A DNA stretch of 64,000 nucleotides from an uncultured Phascolarctobacterium sp. GTDB taxonomy: Bacteria; Bacillota; Negativicutes; Acidaminococcales; Acidaminococcaceae. Made by a program: the position numbers and the translations under genes. Positions 23,700 through 32,898 of the stretch are shown here, in pieces. The number at the start of each line of letters is the position of its first letter. The stretch's first letter is position 1. The notes under the pieces were generated by a model. That model saw only the letters and a list, made by a program, of their open reading frames with translations, searched no databases and was not told the origin of the DNA. The DNA is taken from assembly GCA_949285135.1 (NCBI GenBank), contig CASDXO010000011.1:62001-126000 (forward strand), written 5' to 3'.

Positions 23700-26478
23700 A
23701 CTTGTGAGTATTCAATTCCTCAATACGTGCCTGATACATTTTCATCAGCTCAGCAACACACTCAGATTCAGTATTTAATTTACCCCAGAAGCCGTATGCT
23801 TCCATAACAGCTCTGTCGTTGGCGCGATGTGCTTTGCGCAGTTCGATAGGCATGGCAGCTTCATCATATAAATCAGCTAAGCTGCTTTCCGGATATAAAG
23901 CGCGGGCATCCAGTATTCCCTGTGCCGTTTGTTTGATTTTCTCTATTTGTTTTTCTGTTGGATTAGGCCAGGGAAAATTATTATAGACTATATCTTTAGA
24001 ATAACGATAACGCATTTCTAATCTGCCAGCAACAGTGCGCATCCAGGCCATGTGAACGTTACTTTCTAATATACCGAAATGATACAAATTAGCGTTTTCA
24101 ATAAAAAATGCACTTGCATAACATAAATCTGGTGGATGTTTATATGCAATCGGGATATATTTTCTGTTTTCTGAAGATACAACAGGTATAACTAAAAATG
24201 TTGATTGTGGAACTCTCTCCTCATCAAGTAAAGTTGGTGTATTTGCTTTTTTTCTGGTTGCTTCTTTAGAACTTTTTAATCTAAATATCCTTACGTTTTC
24301 AATACGTTCTTTTACAAGTGGCATACTTCGTATATCAGTAGGTGTAGCATCTTTTAAAAATAATATATAACGTTCTTTGTTATTTAACAAATCTTCTGAG
24401 CCTATCCATCTTCTGAAATATTTTTTACTTAGAGGTTCTTTACTTATAAAATCCAGCATTTCTTCTTTTGTAAATATAAAATTACCATTATCAGTGGGAT
24501 AAGAACCCTTTAAAATAGTAGGAATATTATAATAAGACTTTTTAGATTTGGAAACCCATATATTATCTAAAGGTAATAAATATTGGTTTATATTATTACA
24601 AGGCTGAAAGAGATTCTGAGAATAATATAATTTTTTTATGCTATTTTCATGAGAAAAACCAATTATAACACAATGAACAGCTGCTTGATTTAATGATTCG
24701 CTTTCCCATTTAAAAGTTCTATATGCAAAATTTATGAATAACTTATTTACTTCTAATAGGTAATACCATAGTGTATACGCTTGTTCTCCTTGTACAACTG
24801 AGTTCGTAGAAACAAAAGCACTCTTTATAAGATTATTTTTATTCATCAATTCAGCAGCTTTGATATACCATGCAGTTACATAATCTAAACTTCCATGTTT
24901 GGAAATTACTGATATAACATTTTTTAAATCTTCTCTGTGATTAATAGTACTATGTCTTATACCAACAAACGGTGGATTGCCCATAATATAATTCAGTTCA
25001 TCTTTAGAAACAACCTGTTCCCAGTCCATTCTCAGAGCGTTGCCTTCGTGAATATTGGTAAAGGATTTTAAGGGCAAAAAATCTAAAGGTAAGTGAACAA
25101 TGTCTTCTGTTTCTTTCATCATCTGGCTTTCAGCAATCCAGAGAGCAGTTTTAGCAACAGAAACAGCAAAGTCATTAATTTCTATACCGTAAAATTGGCT
25201 GATAGATACTTTAATAGGGTTTAAAAATTCGCCTAAAATCATTTCGCCGCCGGTTAAAAGACGGATAACTTCATTTTCCAGTCGGCGCAGGCTTAAATAA
25301 GTTTCGGTTAAAAAGTTACCGCTGCCGCAGGCTGGATCAAGAAATTTCAAGGAAGCTAATTTGTTTTGAAAGCTTTCCAGTTTCAGCTTTCTGGTACGTT
25401 TTACTTTTTCGTTTTTAATAAGTGTAAATTCATTTTTTAAATCATCAAGAAAGAGCGGGTCTATGACCTTATGAATGTTTTCTATAGAAGTATAGTGCAT
25501 GCCGCCGCTTCTTCTGGTAGCAGGGTTTAAAGTACTTTCAAATACTGCGCCGAAAATGGTAGGACTGATTTTGCTCCAGTCAAAATCTGCGCTGGCACGT
25601 TGCAGCAGCAGGTATTTTATTTCATCGGTACATTGAGGAATCTCTATTTCTTCATCAGCAAATAAGCCGCCGTTTACATAGGGAAAAGCGGCAAGCTCTG
25701 CGTCAAGATAGGGGTCGCGGTCTTTCTCTTTGGTATCTAATACTTTGAATAAATCAATTAAAGCTCTGCGTAAATCGCGTGCAGCGAAGCGTTCCAGATA
25801 ATCGTGGAACATAGTCTTATGTCCGAATATATTGGCATCTTCCGCATAAAGGCAGAATACAAGGCGCACACACAGCATATTCAGGCTTTTTAAAGAGCTT
25901 TCATTTTGCGGATTGATGTACTCTTTAAGCAAAGCTTCGTATATTTTGCCGACGAGTTCGCCTGCCTGCATGGAAACCTGCATTTCTTTTTGAATGTGCT
26001 CGTCAGCGCTGTTGACTAAAAAGTTTAGTCTGTAAAATTCTTCGGGCAGGTTTTCCAGTAATATTTCTTCCGGCTCGCTGTGAGGGCGTTCCATATCGTA
26101 AACAAGAAAGCTTTTGAAATTACAGGTTACAATCCACCTTGGGCGTTGTGAATAGGGCAGTTCAGAAGAATAACGTTTAGCCTGTTCAAAGGGTGTAAGG
26201 TATGAACCATCAGATTGTTTTATGGGTTTATGCAAATCTTTGTCCAAACTTTTTTGCTCAATCAGAACTTTAGTTTTGTCAATGTGTCCGTCGACAAAAC
26301 TGGTATGGTCAAGATGTACCTGTTCTTCAAAAATAATATATTCTTCCGGATGTTCTATACCATACACGTCACGTAATAATGAAAGCCAAAAAGGTTGGCT
26401 GTGTCCTTTTTCGTATCCTTTATCTTTCCATCTGGCAGCAAATTCCTGTGCTGCTTTTCTTTGCTGAACGTCGTTCAT
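23698..26478 (-). CDS. Single-chain type II restriction-modification enzyme, MmeI family
   Basis: This 926-residue protein matches MmeI (919 residues) in length and layout. An N-terminal PD-(D/E)xK nuclease (FVDGHIDKTKVLIEQKS near residues 60-78) is followed by a helical connector (residues 150-330). Next come an N6-adenine methylase with motif I LDPACGSGNFL near residue 380 and motif IV NPPF near residue 500, a target-recognition region (about 600-830) and a helical C-terminus. MmeI-type enzymes cut about 20 bases from the site and protect by methylating one strand. AAGGAG lies 7 bases before the ATG. Base composition drops sharply in the recognition region compared with both ends, suggesting domain exchange. 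The recognition sequence cannot be read by eye. Confidence 0.92.
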   Translation of the reverse strand: MNDVQQRKAAQEFAARWKDKGYEKGHSQPFWLSLLRDVYGIEHPEEYIIFEEQVHLDHTSFVDGHIDKTKVLIEQKSLDKDLHKPIKQSDGSYLTPFEQAKRYSSELPYSQRPRWIVTCNFKSFLVYDMERPHSEPEEILLENLPEEFYRLNFLVNSADEHIQKEMQVSMQAGELVGKIYEALLKEYINPQNESSLKSLNMLCVRLVFCLYAEDANIFGHKTMFHDYLERFAARDLRRALIDLFKVLDTKEKDRDPYLDAELAAFPYVNGGLFADEEIEIPQCTDEIKYLLLQRASADFDWSKISPTIFGAVFESTLNPATRRSGGMHYTSIENIHKVIDPLFLDDLKNEFTLIKNEKVKRTRKLKLESFQNKLASLKFLDPACGSGNFLTETYLSLRRLENEVIRLLTGGEMILGEFLNPIKVSISQFYGIEINDFAVSVAKTALWIAESQMMKETEDIVHLPLDFLPLKSFTNIHEGNALRMDWEQVVSKDELNYIMGNPPFVGIRHSTINHREDLKNVISVISKHGSLDYVTAWYIKAAELMNKNNLIKSAFVSTNSVVQGEQAYTLWYYLLEVNKLFINFAYRTFKWESESLNQAAVHCVIIGFSHENSIKKLYYSQNLFQPCNNINQYLLPLDNIWVSKSKKSYYNIPTILKGSYPTDNGNFIFTKEEMLDFISKEPLSKKYFRRWIGSEDLLNNKERYILFLKDATPTDIRSMPLVKERIENVRIFRLKSSKEATRKKANTPTLLDEERVPQSTFLVIPVVSSENRKYIPIAYKHPPDLCYASAFFIENANLYHFGILESNVHMAWMRTVAGRLEMRYRYSKDIVYNNFPWPNPTEKQIEKIKQTAQGILDARALYPESSLADLYDEAAMPIELRKAHRANDRAVMEAYGFWGKLNTESECVAELMKMYQARIEELNTHK

Positions 26479-26774
26479 AAAGAAGCTCCTTTGATTAACA
26501 ATTTTATATTTAGAAAAAGTATTACAGGTATATATTTAAAGTATAATAGATTTACAGTTAATAGGCAATTTTGGCTGCAACAGTTATTAGGTATTTTTGA
26601 GCATAATGTATAATTATTTTACTGCAAGAAAGAACAACATTCTTGTTCTGCGTACACTAAATAAGTATTCGTGTATACATGACGATAAATACATAATTTA
26701 TTACTGATTTATGTTATAATATCGCCATAGGCTTTTTTTGAGAGCTGCATATTTTTACAATGAGGGGATAAAAC
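26479..26774. other. AT-rich intergenic region between the MmeI-type gene and the aminotransferase
   Basis: No gene is seen in these 296 bases. It holds an inverted repeat AGAACAA-CATTC-TTGTTCT (26631-26649), a second loose repeat TACAC...GTGTA just after it, and a TATAAT about 50 bases before the aminotransferase. These could be operator sites for either divergent gene. Confidence 0.5.
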
Positions 26775-27968
26775 ATGAGAATTTCACAACGCATTCAGAA
26801 CCTGAGCCTGTCGCCAATCAGAAAACTGGTACCTTATGCTGATGCTGCCAAAGCCAAAGGCAAAAAGGTTTATCATCTTAACATCGGCCAGCCCGATATT
26901 GAGACGCCGTCCCAGTTTATGGACAGCATCCGCAAGTTTGATGACAAGGTTATCGCTTACGGTAATTCCAAGGGTGAACCGGTCCTGATTGACGCCATTC
27001 AGAAATATTACGCCGAAAAAGGCATGAACTATGCCAAAGAAGATATTTATGTAACCAACGGCGGCAGCGAGGCGCTGACCTTTGCCGTGATGGCGCTGTG
27101 CGATGCCGATGACGAAATCATGGTCTTTGAGCCGTACTATGCCAACTACACCACCTTTGCCAAAGAATTCGGTGCCAAAATCAACAGTGTACGCACCAGC
27201 GTGGAAAACGGCTACCATCTGCCGTCCATGGAAGAAATCGAAAAGCACATCACGCCGCAGACCAGGGCGATTCTGCTGACTAATCCGGGCAACCCCACGG
27301 GCGTGGTTTATACTCCGGAAGAAATGGACGTCATTGCCAAAATCGTGCTCAAGTATGACCTGGCGCTGATTGCCGACGAGGTATACCGCGAATTTGTCTA
27401 TGACGGCGCTTATAAGAGCTTCGGTACCATGAGCGAGCTGGACGATAATCTCATCATTATTGATTCTGTTTCCAAACGTTACAGTGCCTGCGGTGCGCGT
27501 ATCGGCTGCATTATCAGCAAAAATAAAGAGTTCTGCGGCCAGATTATGAAATGCTGTCAGGGCCGTCTGTGCAGTCCGGCACTGGAACAGATAGGCGCAG
27601 CTGCCTTATATACTACTCCGGCAAGCTATCTTGAGGATGTCAACAAAGAATACAAAAAACGCCGCGACACCATCGTAGCCGAGCTGGCCAAGCTGCCCGG
27701 TGTGGCTGCTTCCGACCCCAAGGGCGCTTTTTATGTCATGGTTAAATTCCCCGTGGATGATGCGGAAAAATTTGCCATCTGGACTTTGGAAAACTTTGAC
27801 GTAGACGGTGAAACTGTGATGTTTGCTCCCGGCAACGGCTTCTACAGCAATCCGGAAGCGGGCAAGGCAGAAGCCCGTCTGGCCTACGTGCTCAACTGTG
27901 AGGATTTGAAAAAGGCTATCTATATTCTGGGCGAAGCCTTAAAGGCTTATCCCGGCCGCAACAAATAA
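26775..27968 (+). CDS. PLP-dependent aminotransferase, aspartate aminotransferase type
   Basis: This 397-residue class I aminotransferase has LNIGQPDIETP near residue 37, VTNGGSEALTFA near residue 96, LLTNPGNPTGVVY near residue 172, IADEVYREFVY near residue 203, the PLP lysine in SVSKRYSACGARIG near residue 235, and the C-terminal Arg in ARLAY that binds the substrate carboxylate. The N-terminal RIQNLSLSPIRKL form is typical of the AspB/AatB branch in Firmicutes. The substrate may be aspartate or another amino acid. It is monocistronic, with GAGGGG before the ATG and a terminator after. GC content returns to host level, so this marks the right edge of the defence insertion. Confidence 0.93.
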   Translation: MRISQRIQNLSLSPIRKLVPYADAAKAKGKKVYHLNIGQPDIETPSQFMDSIRKFDDKVIAYGNSKGEPVLIDAIQKYYAEKGMNYAKEDIYVTNGGSEALTFAVMALCDADDEIMVFEPYYANYTTFAKEFGAKINSVRTSVENGYHLPSMEEIEKHITPQTRAILLTNPGNPTGVVYTPEEMDVIAKIVLKYDLALIADEVYREFVYDGAYKSFGTMSELDDNLIIIDSVSKRYSACGARIGCIISKNKEFCGQIMKCCQGRLCSPALEQIGAAALYTTPASYLEDVNKEYKKRRDTIVAELAKLPGVAASDPKGAFYVMVKFPVDDAEKFAIWTLENFDVDGETVMFAPGNGFYSNPEAGKAEARLAYVLNCEDLKKAIYILGEALKAYPGRNK

Positions 27969-27983
27969 AGACTAATAAAAAGA

Positions 27984-28016
27984 AACCCCGTTCCACTGTA
28001 AGGTGAGACGGGGTTT
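27984..28016. terminator. Terminator between convergent genes
   Basis: AAACCCCGT and ACGGGGTTT enclose a 16-base loop. A T-run follows on + and CTTTTTATT follows on -, so it can serve both strands. Confidence 0.85.
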
Positions 28017-28028
28017 TGCTTTGCGGTT

Positions 28029-29264
28029 TTAGCTCTGCGCTGTTGCCAGCATGAGCTTGATGCGGTTTTCCTGATTGACTTTGGACGCACTGGCATCGTA
28101 GTCGATAGGCAGGATGTTGGCGTCTTCCACCAGCTCCTTAATGCGGTTAATCATGCCGCGGCCGGCGATGTGATTGGGCAGGCAGCCAAAGGGCTGAGCG
28201 CAGATGATGTTGTTGTAGCCGTTTTTGGCCAGTTCCAGCATCTCCGCGGTCAGTAGCCAGCCTTCGCCCATGTTGTTGCCGTAGCCAATGACGCCTTTGG
28301 CCATGGCCTTGGTTTCCGCGTAGGAGGCGGGGGCAGTAAAGGGCGGTGTGGACAGCGCTTTGCGCAGCACTTTTTCCAGCCGTTCCAGATACCAGAAAGC
28401 AGCTTTGGTGGTGCCGTATTTGAGCAGACTGCCGCCGTAGAGCTTGTAATCGGTCAGGTAGGTGTCGGCGCAGTACATGATAAAGTTCAGCAGGCCGGGC
28501 ACCATGTATTCACAGTTCTGCTTCTGCAGAAATTTTTCCAGATTGTTGTTACCTAAAGCGGCATATTTGATGTAGATTTCGCCTACGATGCCCACCTTGA
28601 TTTTTTTCCGTGTGTTGACGGGCAGGTCGGCAAAGTCGCGGGTAATGGCGGTGGACAGCTTTTGAATGCTGCTGAGAGCGTGCGCCTTGCCGGACTGGAA
28701 GAAGCCGTCGAGCCTGCTCAGCCAGCTCTGGGCCAGTTCGTCTGCCGCGCCCTGTACTGCTTCGTACGGACGGGTCTTATTGATAAGGTACATGAGGGCG
28801 TCGCCGTAGACTACCGCCGCCAGAAAACGGCGCAGCATGGTGGCGCTTAAATCAAAGCCCGGCTGGTCTTCCATACCGCTGACGTTCAGGCTGATGACAG
28901 GTACGTTGTTAAAGCCCGCCTGAGCCAGCCCCTTGCGCAGCAGATAGATGTAGTTGGAGGCGCGGCAGCCGCCGCCGGTCTGGGTAATGATGAGGGCCAC
29001 CTTATCGGGGTCGTATTTGCCGCTCTCCAGCGCATTGATAAACTGGCCAATGACCAGAAGCGCCGGATAGCAGATATCGTTGTTGACGTATTTCAGACCG
29101 GTTTCGATAACGCTCCGGTCGGTGTTCTGCAAGACTTCTGCTTTATAGCCGCAGCTTCTGAGGGCTGCGCGTAACAGGGTAAAATGCAAGGGCAGCATAC
29201 CGGGGATGAGGATGGTATGTGTTTTTTTCATTTCTTTGGTAAAGATGGGGTATGTTTCCTGCAT
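28029..29264 (-). CDS. 2-hydroxyacyl-CoA dehydratase-like protein, split C-terminal part of the large activase family
   Basis: This 411-residue protein resembles the C-terminal segment of the roughly 1,400-residue activase/dehydratase fusion proteins (COG3581 type) common in Clostridia. It shows GLKYVNNDICYPALLVIGQF near residue 58, TQTGGGCRASNYI near residue 94 and the CAQPFGCLPNHIAGRG segment near residue 355, whose cysteines could bind a [4Fe-4S] cluster. Here it is a separate gene with its own ribosome-binding site (AAAGGAG), 18 bases after the 972-residue activase-like gene. Relatives reduce or dehydrate 2-hydroxyacyl-CoA in HgdAB/HgdC systems, but this group has no known reaction. Confidence 0.8.
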   Translation of the reverse strand: MQETYPIFTKEMKKTHTILIPGMLPLHFTLLRAALRSCGYKAEVLQNTDRSVIETGLKYVNNDICYPALLVIGQFINALESGKYDPDKVALIITQTGGGCRASNYIYLLRKGLAQAGFNNVPVISLNVSGMEDQPGFDLSATMLRRFLAAVVYGDALMYLINKTRPYEAVQGAADELAQSWLSRLDGFFQSGKAHALSSIQKLSTAITRDFADLPVNTRKKIKVGIVGEIYIKYAALGNNNLEKFLQKQNCEYMVPGLLNFIMYCADTYLTDYKLYGGSLLKYGTTKAAFWYLERLEKVLRKALSTPPFTAPASYAETKAMAKGVIGYGNNMGEGWLLTAEMLELAKNGYNNIICAQPFGCLPNHIAGRGMINRIKELVEDANILPIDYDASASKVNQENRIKLMLATAQS

Positions 29265-29282
29265 AATGATCTCCTTTAAAAA

Positions 29283-32201
29283 CTAACTTTCCAGTCCGGC
29301 AGCGGCAAAGAGGCTGCGCAGACGGATTTTGGCCGCACCCAGGTTGTCGATGTCGTCAATCTTGATCTGGGTGTAAATCTGGCCGTGTTCTTCGAGGATG
29401 CGGCGGCATTCGTCTGCCGTGATGGCATCGCAGCCGCAGCCAAAGCTGACCAGATGTACCATGTACATGCCGTCGCACTGAGAAACGTACTTGGCGGCAG
29501 CATACAGGCGGCTGTGATAGGTCCACTGATTCAGCACCTGTAAGTCGTCGTTAAGTTCCTGCATGGAAATATGACTGCTGACAGCGTCTTCGCTGACCAG
29601 CGCCGCGCCCATGGTGGTAATCAGGCGGTCGATGCTGTGGTTGACCTTGGGGTCGATATGGTAGGGACGCCCTGCCAGTACAACGATGGGTTTATGCTGG
29701 CTGCGGGCGGTGTTGATAATGTTCTGCCCCAGTTCTTTTACCTGGGCTTCAAATTTATTGTAAGCAGCATAGGCTTCCTGCAGGGCTGCTTTCAGCTCGC
29801 TGCTGCCGATATCGGGGAAATGCTCCCTGCAGATCTGCTGCAGCTTTTTCAGCAGCACTTTTTTATTGCTCAGCCCCAGATAGTCAAAAATGTAGGTGGC
29901 GTTGTCCAGATCGTGCATATTGGCGTGCAGTACTTCCGGATAGTAGGCCACGACGGGGCAGTTATAGCAGTTTTCTGCAGAGTTTTCGTCTACGTTGTAG
30001 GTCATGCAGGGATAGAAGATAGTGGTAATATCGTGTTCCAGCAGCCATTTGATATGGCCGTGCATGAGCTTTGCCGGATAGCAGACGGTATCGCTGGGAA
30101 TGGTGTTCTGTCCCTTCTGGTAGATGGTTTTATCGTAGACGGGGCTGGTAATGACTTCAAAGCCCAGACGGGTAAAGAAAGCGTGCCAGAAAGGCAGCAG
30201 TTCGTACATGTTAAGACCCAGAGGCAGACCAATCCTGCCGCGTTTGCCGGGTACGCCCTTTAAGGCTTCCAGCAGCTGCAGCTTCTGACGGTACAGGTTG
30301 AAGGTGTCATCCGGTGCGCAGTGAGTAACGGGGCGTTCGCAGCGGTTGCCGCTGATGAAACGCTTGCCGCTGGCAAAGGTGTTGACGGTCAGGTGGCAGT
30401 GGTTGCTGCACAGACCGCAGGTAACGGCTTTAACTTCGTGGAAGAAGTCGCTCAGCGCTGCTGCGTCGGCAAGGGTAGATACATGGCCTGTTTCCTGCTG
30501 ACGGCTGCGGGCGTAAAGTGCTGCGCCGTAAGCGCCCATAAGTCCTGCAATATTGGGACGCACGACGGTGAGACCCATTTCCTTTTCAAAGGCGCGCAGG
30601 ACGCAGTCGTTAAGGAAGGTGCCGCCCTGCACGACAATGTGTTTGCCGATGCTTTCCTTGCTGCCGGGGCGGATAACTTTATATAAGGCGTTTTTCACGA
30701 TGCTCAAAGACAGACCGGCGCTGATATTGGCAACGGAGGCGCCGTCTTTCTGAGCCTGCTTGACGCTGCTGTTCATAAAGACGGTGCAGCGGCTGCCCAG
30801 ATTGACGGGCTTATCGGCAAAAAGGCCGATGCGGGCAAATTCTTCGGCGCTGTAACCAAGAATTTCTGCAAAGGTCTGCAAAAAGCTGCCGCAGCCGCTG
30901 GAGCAGGCCTCGTTAAGAAAGATGTTGTCGATGCAGCCGTTATGTATCTTCAGGCATTTGATGTCCTGTCCGCCGATATCAAGGATAAAGTCCACATCTG
31001 GCTGCAGCTGACGGGCGGCGATAAAGTGCGCCATGGTCTCAACAATGCCATAATCGGCACTGAAACCGTTGCGGATGAGATCTTCGCCGTAGCCGGTAAC
31101 GGCAGAGCCGAGAATGCGGCAGTGGGGATATTTAATGTAGAAATCCTGCAGATATTCCTTGATGGCGATGACAGGATTGCCCTTATTGCTCTGATAGAAG
31201 GAGTCCAGCAGCTGGCCGGAGGGGCTGATGACGGCAATCTTAATCGTAGTACTGCCGGCGTCGATGCCTATGTAGGCTTCGGCAGCGGCGCTGATGTCGC
31301 CATGCTCGATGCGTTCGCTGTCATGGCGTTCCATGAATTCGTCATATTCTGCCTGACTGGCAAACAGGGGGTCAAGATGGTCAAAGTCATGCTGTGCACC
31401 TACTGCTGCCAGTCTGGCAGGTAGTTCGGTCAGGTCAACCTTGTTTTCGGCGCAGAAAGCAGCGCCCATGGCCACGTAGTACAGACTGTTTTCCGGACAG
31501 TGGCCTTCTATTTTCAGTATTTTATCAAAGCTGCGGCGCAGCTCACTCATAAAGGTAAGGGGCCCGCCCAGATACAGCACCTTGCCGGTAATGGGGCGCC
31601 CTTTGGCAAGACCGGTTACAGCCTGGCTGGCAACGGCGTCAAAAATGCTGGCGGCCAGGTCTGTTTTGGCAGCGCCCTGATTGAGCAGGGGCTGGATGTC
31701 GCTTTTGGCGAAAACGCCGCAGCGGCTGGCAATGGTGTAGCGGGTAGAAGCCTGCTGAGCCAGCGCGTTCATATCTTCGGTAGCAACGCTGAGCAGGGAA
31801 GCCATCTGGTCGATGAAGGCACCGGTGCCGCCGGCGCAGCTGTCGTTCATGCGCGCGTCAAAATGGCGTCCTAAAAACAGGAGCTTGGCATCCTCGCCGC
31901 CCAGCTCAATAACTGCTTCCGTGCCGGGATTCAGACGTTCCGTGCAGACTTTTTCGGCAAATACTTCCTGCACAAACTGCAGACCGCAGCTTTCCGCAAT
32001 GCCGATACCGGCGCTGCCGCTGACAGCCATATGCGCAGTTTTCAGCAGCGGCATCTTCAAATGCAGCTCTGCCAGCAGCTGCTGCATTTTTTCAGCAATC
32101 TGGCTGTAATGACGCTCGTATTTGGCAAACTGAAGCGTGCCTGCATCGTCAAGAACCGCAATCTTTATAGTTGTGCTGCCAATGTCTAAACCTATCTGCA
32201 T
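29283..32201 (-). CDS. Acyl-CoA dehydratase activase-related protein with two BadF/HgdC domains and DUF2229
   Basis: This 972-residue protein has two ASKHA-type ATPase domains. The first (residues 1-270) starts GLDIGSTTIKIAVLDD and has the Fe-S cysteines in NDSCAGGTGAFID and SRCGVFAKSD. The second (about 307-560) starts GIDAGSTTIKIAVISP, with NEACSSGCGSFL and SRCTVFMNSSV. The rest (about 580-960) matches the DUF2229/CoA-enzyme-activase region with Cys-rich CGLCSNHC and FYPC...CYNCP motifs and a C-terminal SFGCGCDAI. HgdC-type activases use ATP to drive a low-potential electron into a dehydratase. In many Clostridia this protein is fused to the part encoded just downstream. The substrate is unknown. 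Confidence 0.88.
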   Translation of the reverse strand: MQIGLDIGSTTIKIAVLDDAGTLQFAKYERHYSQIAEKMQQLLAELHLKMPLLKTAHMAVSGSAGIGIAESCGLQFVQEVFAEKVCTERLNPGTEAVIELGGEDAKLLFLGRHFDARMNDSCAGGTGAFIDQMASLLSVATEDMNALAQQASTRYTIASRCGVFAKSDIQPLLNQGAAKTDLAASIFDAVASQAVTGLAKGRPITGKVLYLGGPLTFMSELRRSFDKILKIEGHCPENSLYYVAMGAAFCAENKVDLTELPARLAAVGAQHDFDHLDPLFASQAEYDEFMERHDSERIEHGDISAAAEAYIGIDAGSTTIKIAVISPSGQLLDSFYQSNKGNPVIAIKEYLQDFYIKYPHCRILGSAVTGYGEDLIRNGFSADYGIVETMAHFIAARQLQPDVDFILDIGGQDIKCLKIHNGCIDNIFLNEACSSGCGSFLQTFAEILGYSAEEFARIGLFADKPVNLGSRCTVFMNSSVKQAQKDGASVANISAGLSLSIVKNALYKVIRPGSKESIGKHIVVQGGTFLNDCVLRAFEKEMGLTVVRPNIAGLMGAYGAALYARSRQQETGHVSTLADAAALSDFFHEVKAVTCGLCSNHCHLTVNTFASGKRFISGNRCERPVTHCAPDDTFNLYRQKLQLLEALKGVPGKRGRIGLPLGLNMYELLPFWHAFFTRLGFEVITSPVYDKTIYQKGQNTIPSDTVCYPAKLMHGHIKWLLEHDITTIFYPCMTYNVDENSAENCYNCPVVAYYPEVLHANMHDLDNATYIFDYLGLSNKKVLLKKLQQICREHFPDIGSSELKAALQEAYAAYNKFEAQVKELGQNIINTARSQHKPIVVLAGRPYHIDPKVNHSIDRLITTMGAALVSEDAVSSHISMQELNDDLQVLNQWTYHSRLYAAAKYVSQCDGMYMVHLVSFGCGCDAITADECRRILEEHGQIYTQIKIDDIDNLGAAKIRLRSLFAAAGLES

Positions 32202-32346
32202 GTAAACCTCCGATACGTACTGATTCTTACCTATATTATATAACTATATTTACTCAATCATTATTGATTTTAATACTTTATGCTTTAATTGTAAAATAAA
32301 TTTAACATGCAGGGCGAAAAAAATATTTACATAATTGGCAGGCAGT

Positions 32347-32376
32347 AAAAAAGCCGCGGCATAAAACCGCGGCTCA
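32347..32376 (-). terminator. Terminator of the cupin gene
   Basis: GCCGCGG and CCGCGGC flank a 7-base loop and are followed on the minus strand by TTTTTT. Confidence 0.9.
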
Positions 32377-32378
32377 GG

Positions 32379-32720
32379 TTAAGATTTTACTACCAGTCCG
32401 ATGACGATAAGGTCATCAGTACCGATATTTTCGATGGAATGGCTTTCACCGTCAGCGCAGAAAACAGTGTCGCCTGCGTGCAGCGTCATGGGTGTGCCGT
32501 TGTCGCTGTAGGCAGCGGTCCCCTGCAATACATAGCAGGTTTCGCTGTTGCCTTCGTGTTTGTGGTAGCCCAGAGAGCAGCCGGGTTTGACGATGACGCG
32601 GGCATACATGACGATATTGCCGTTATATACTGTCTCGTCAATCAAATGCTCCAGAATTACTTCGCCTTTGCCGCCGAAACGGTTCTGGCAGACATCGGTG
32701 CGTTTTTCAGTGCAGAACAT
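32379..32720 (-). CDS. Small cupin protein
   Basis: This 113-residue single-domain cupin has motif 1 GYHKHEGNSETCYVLQG near residue 51 with metal-binding His/Glu, and motif 2 HAGDTVFCADGESHSIEN near residue 81 with the last His. It may bind a metal and a small ligand; proteins of this size are often annotated as mannose-6-phosphate isomerase-like or as sensors. GAGGGGG precedes the ATG. It is monocistronic, divergent from the ABC transporter operon. No substrate can be named. Confidence 0.88.
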   Translation of the reverse strand: MFCTEKRTDVCQNRFGGKGEVILEHLIDETVYNGNIVMYARVIVKPGCSLGYHKHEGNSETCYVLQGTAAYSDNGTPMTLHAGDTVFCADGESHSIENIGTDDLIVIGLVVKS

Positions 32721-32808
32721 GGAAAATTCCCCCTCAGTTAGTATGGCTTTTCTGTTTATTATAACATACGTATGGTAAAAAATTTTTGAAAAAATCTTAT
32801 TTTAATGC

Positions 32809-32837
32809 TTTACAAATTTAGCGTACTAAAGTATAAT
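32809..32837 (+). promoter_or_regulatory. Promoter of the amino-acid ABC transporter operon
   Basis: TTTACA and TATAAT are spaced by 17 bases, about 60 bases before the substrate-binding protein. Confidence 0.75.
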
Positions 32838-32898
32838 AAGACCATAGCAAAACCGAAGTCTTACAAAACTGATAAAAATGACGAGAGGGGTTATGATG

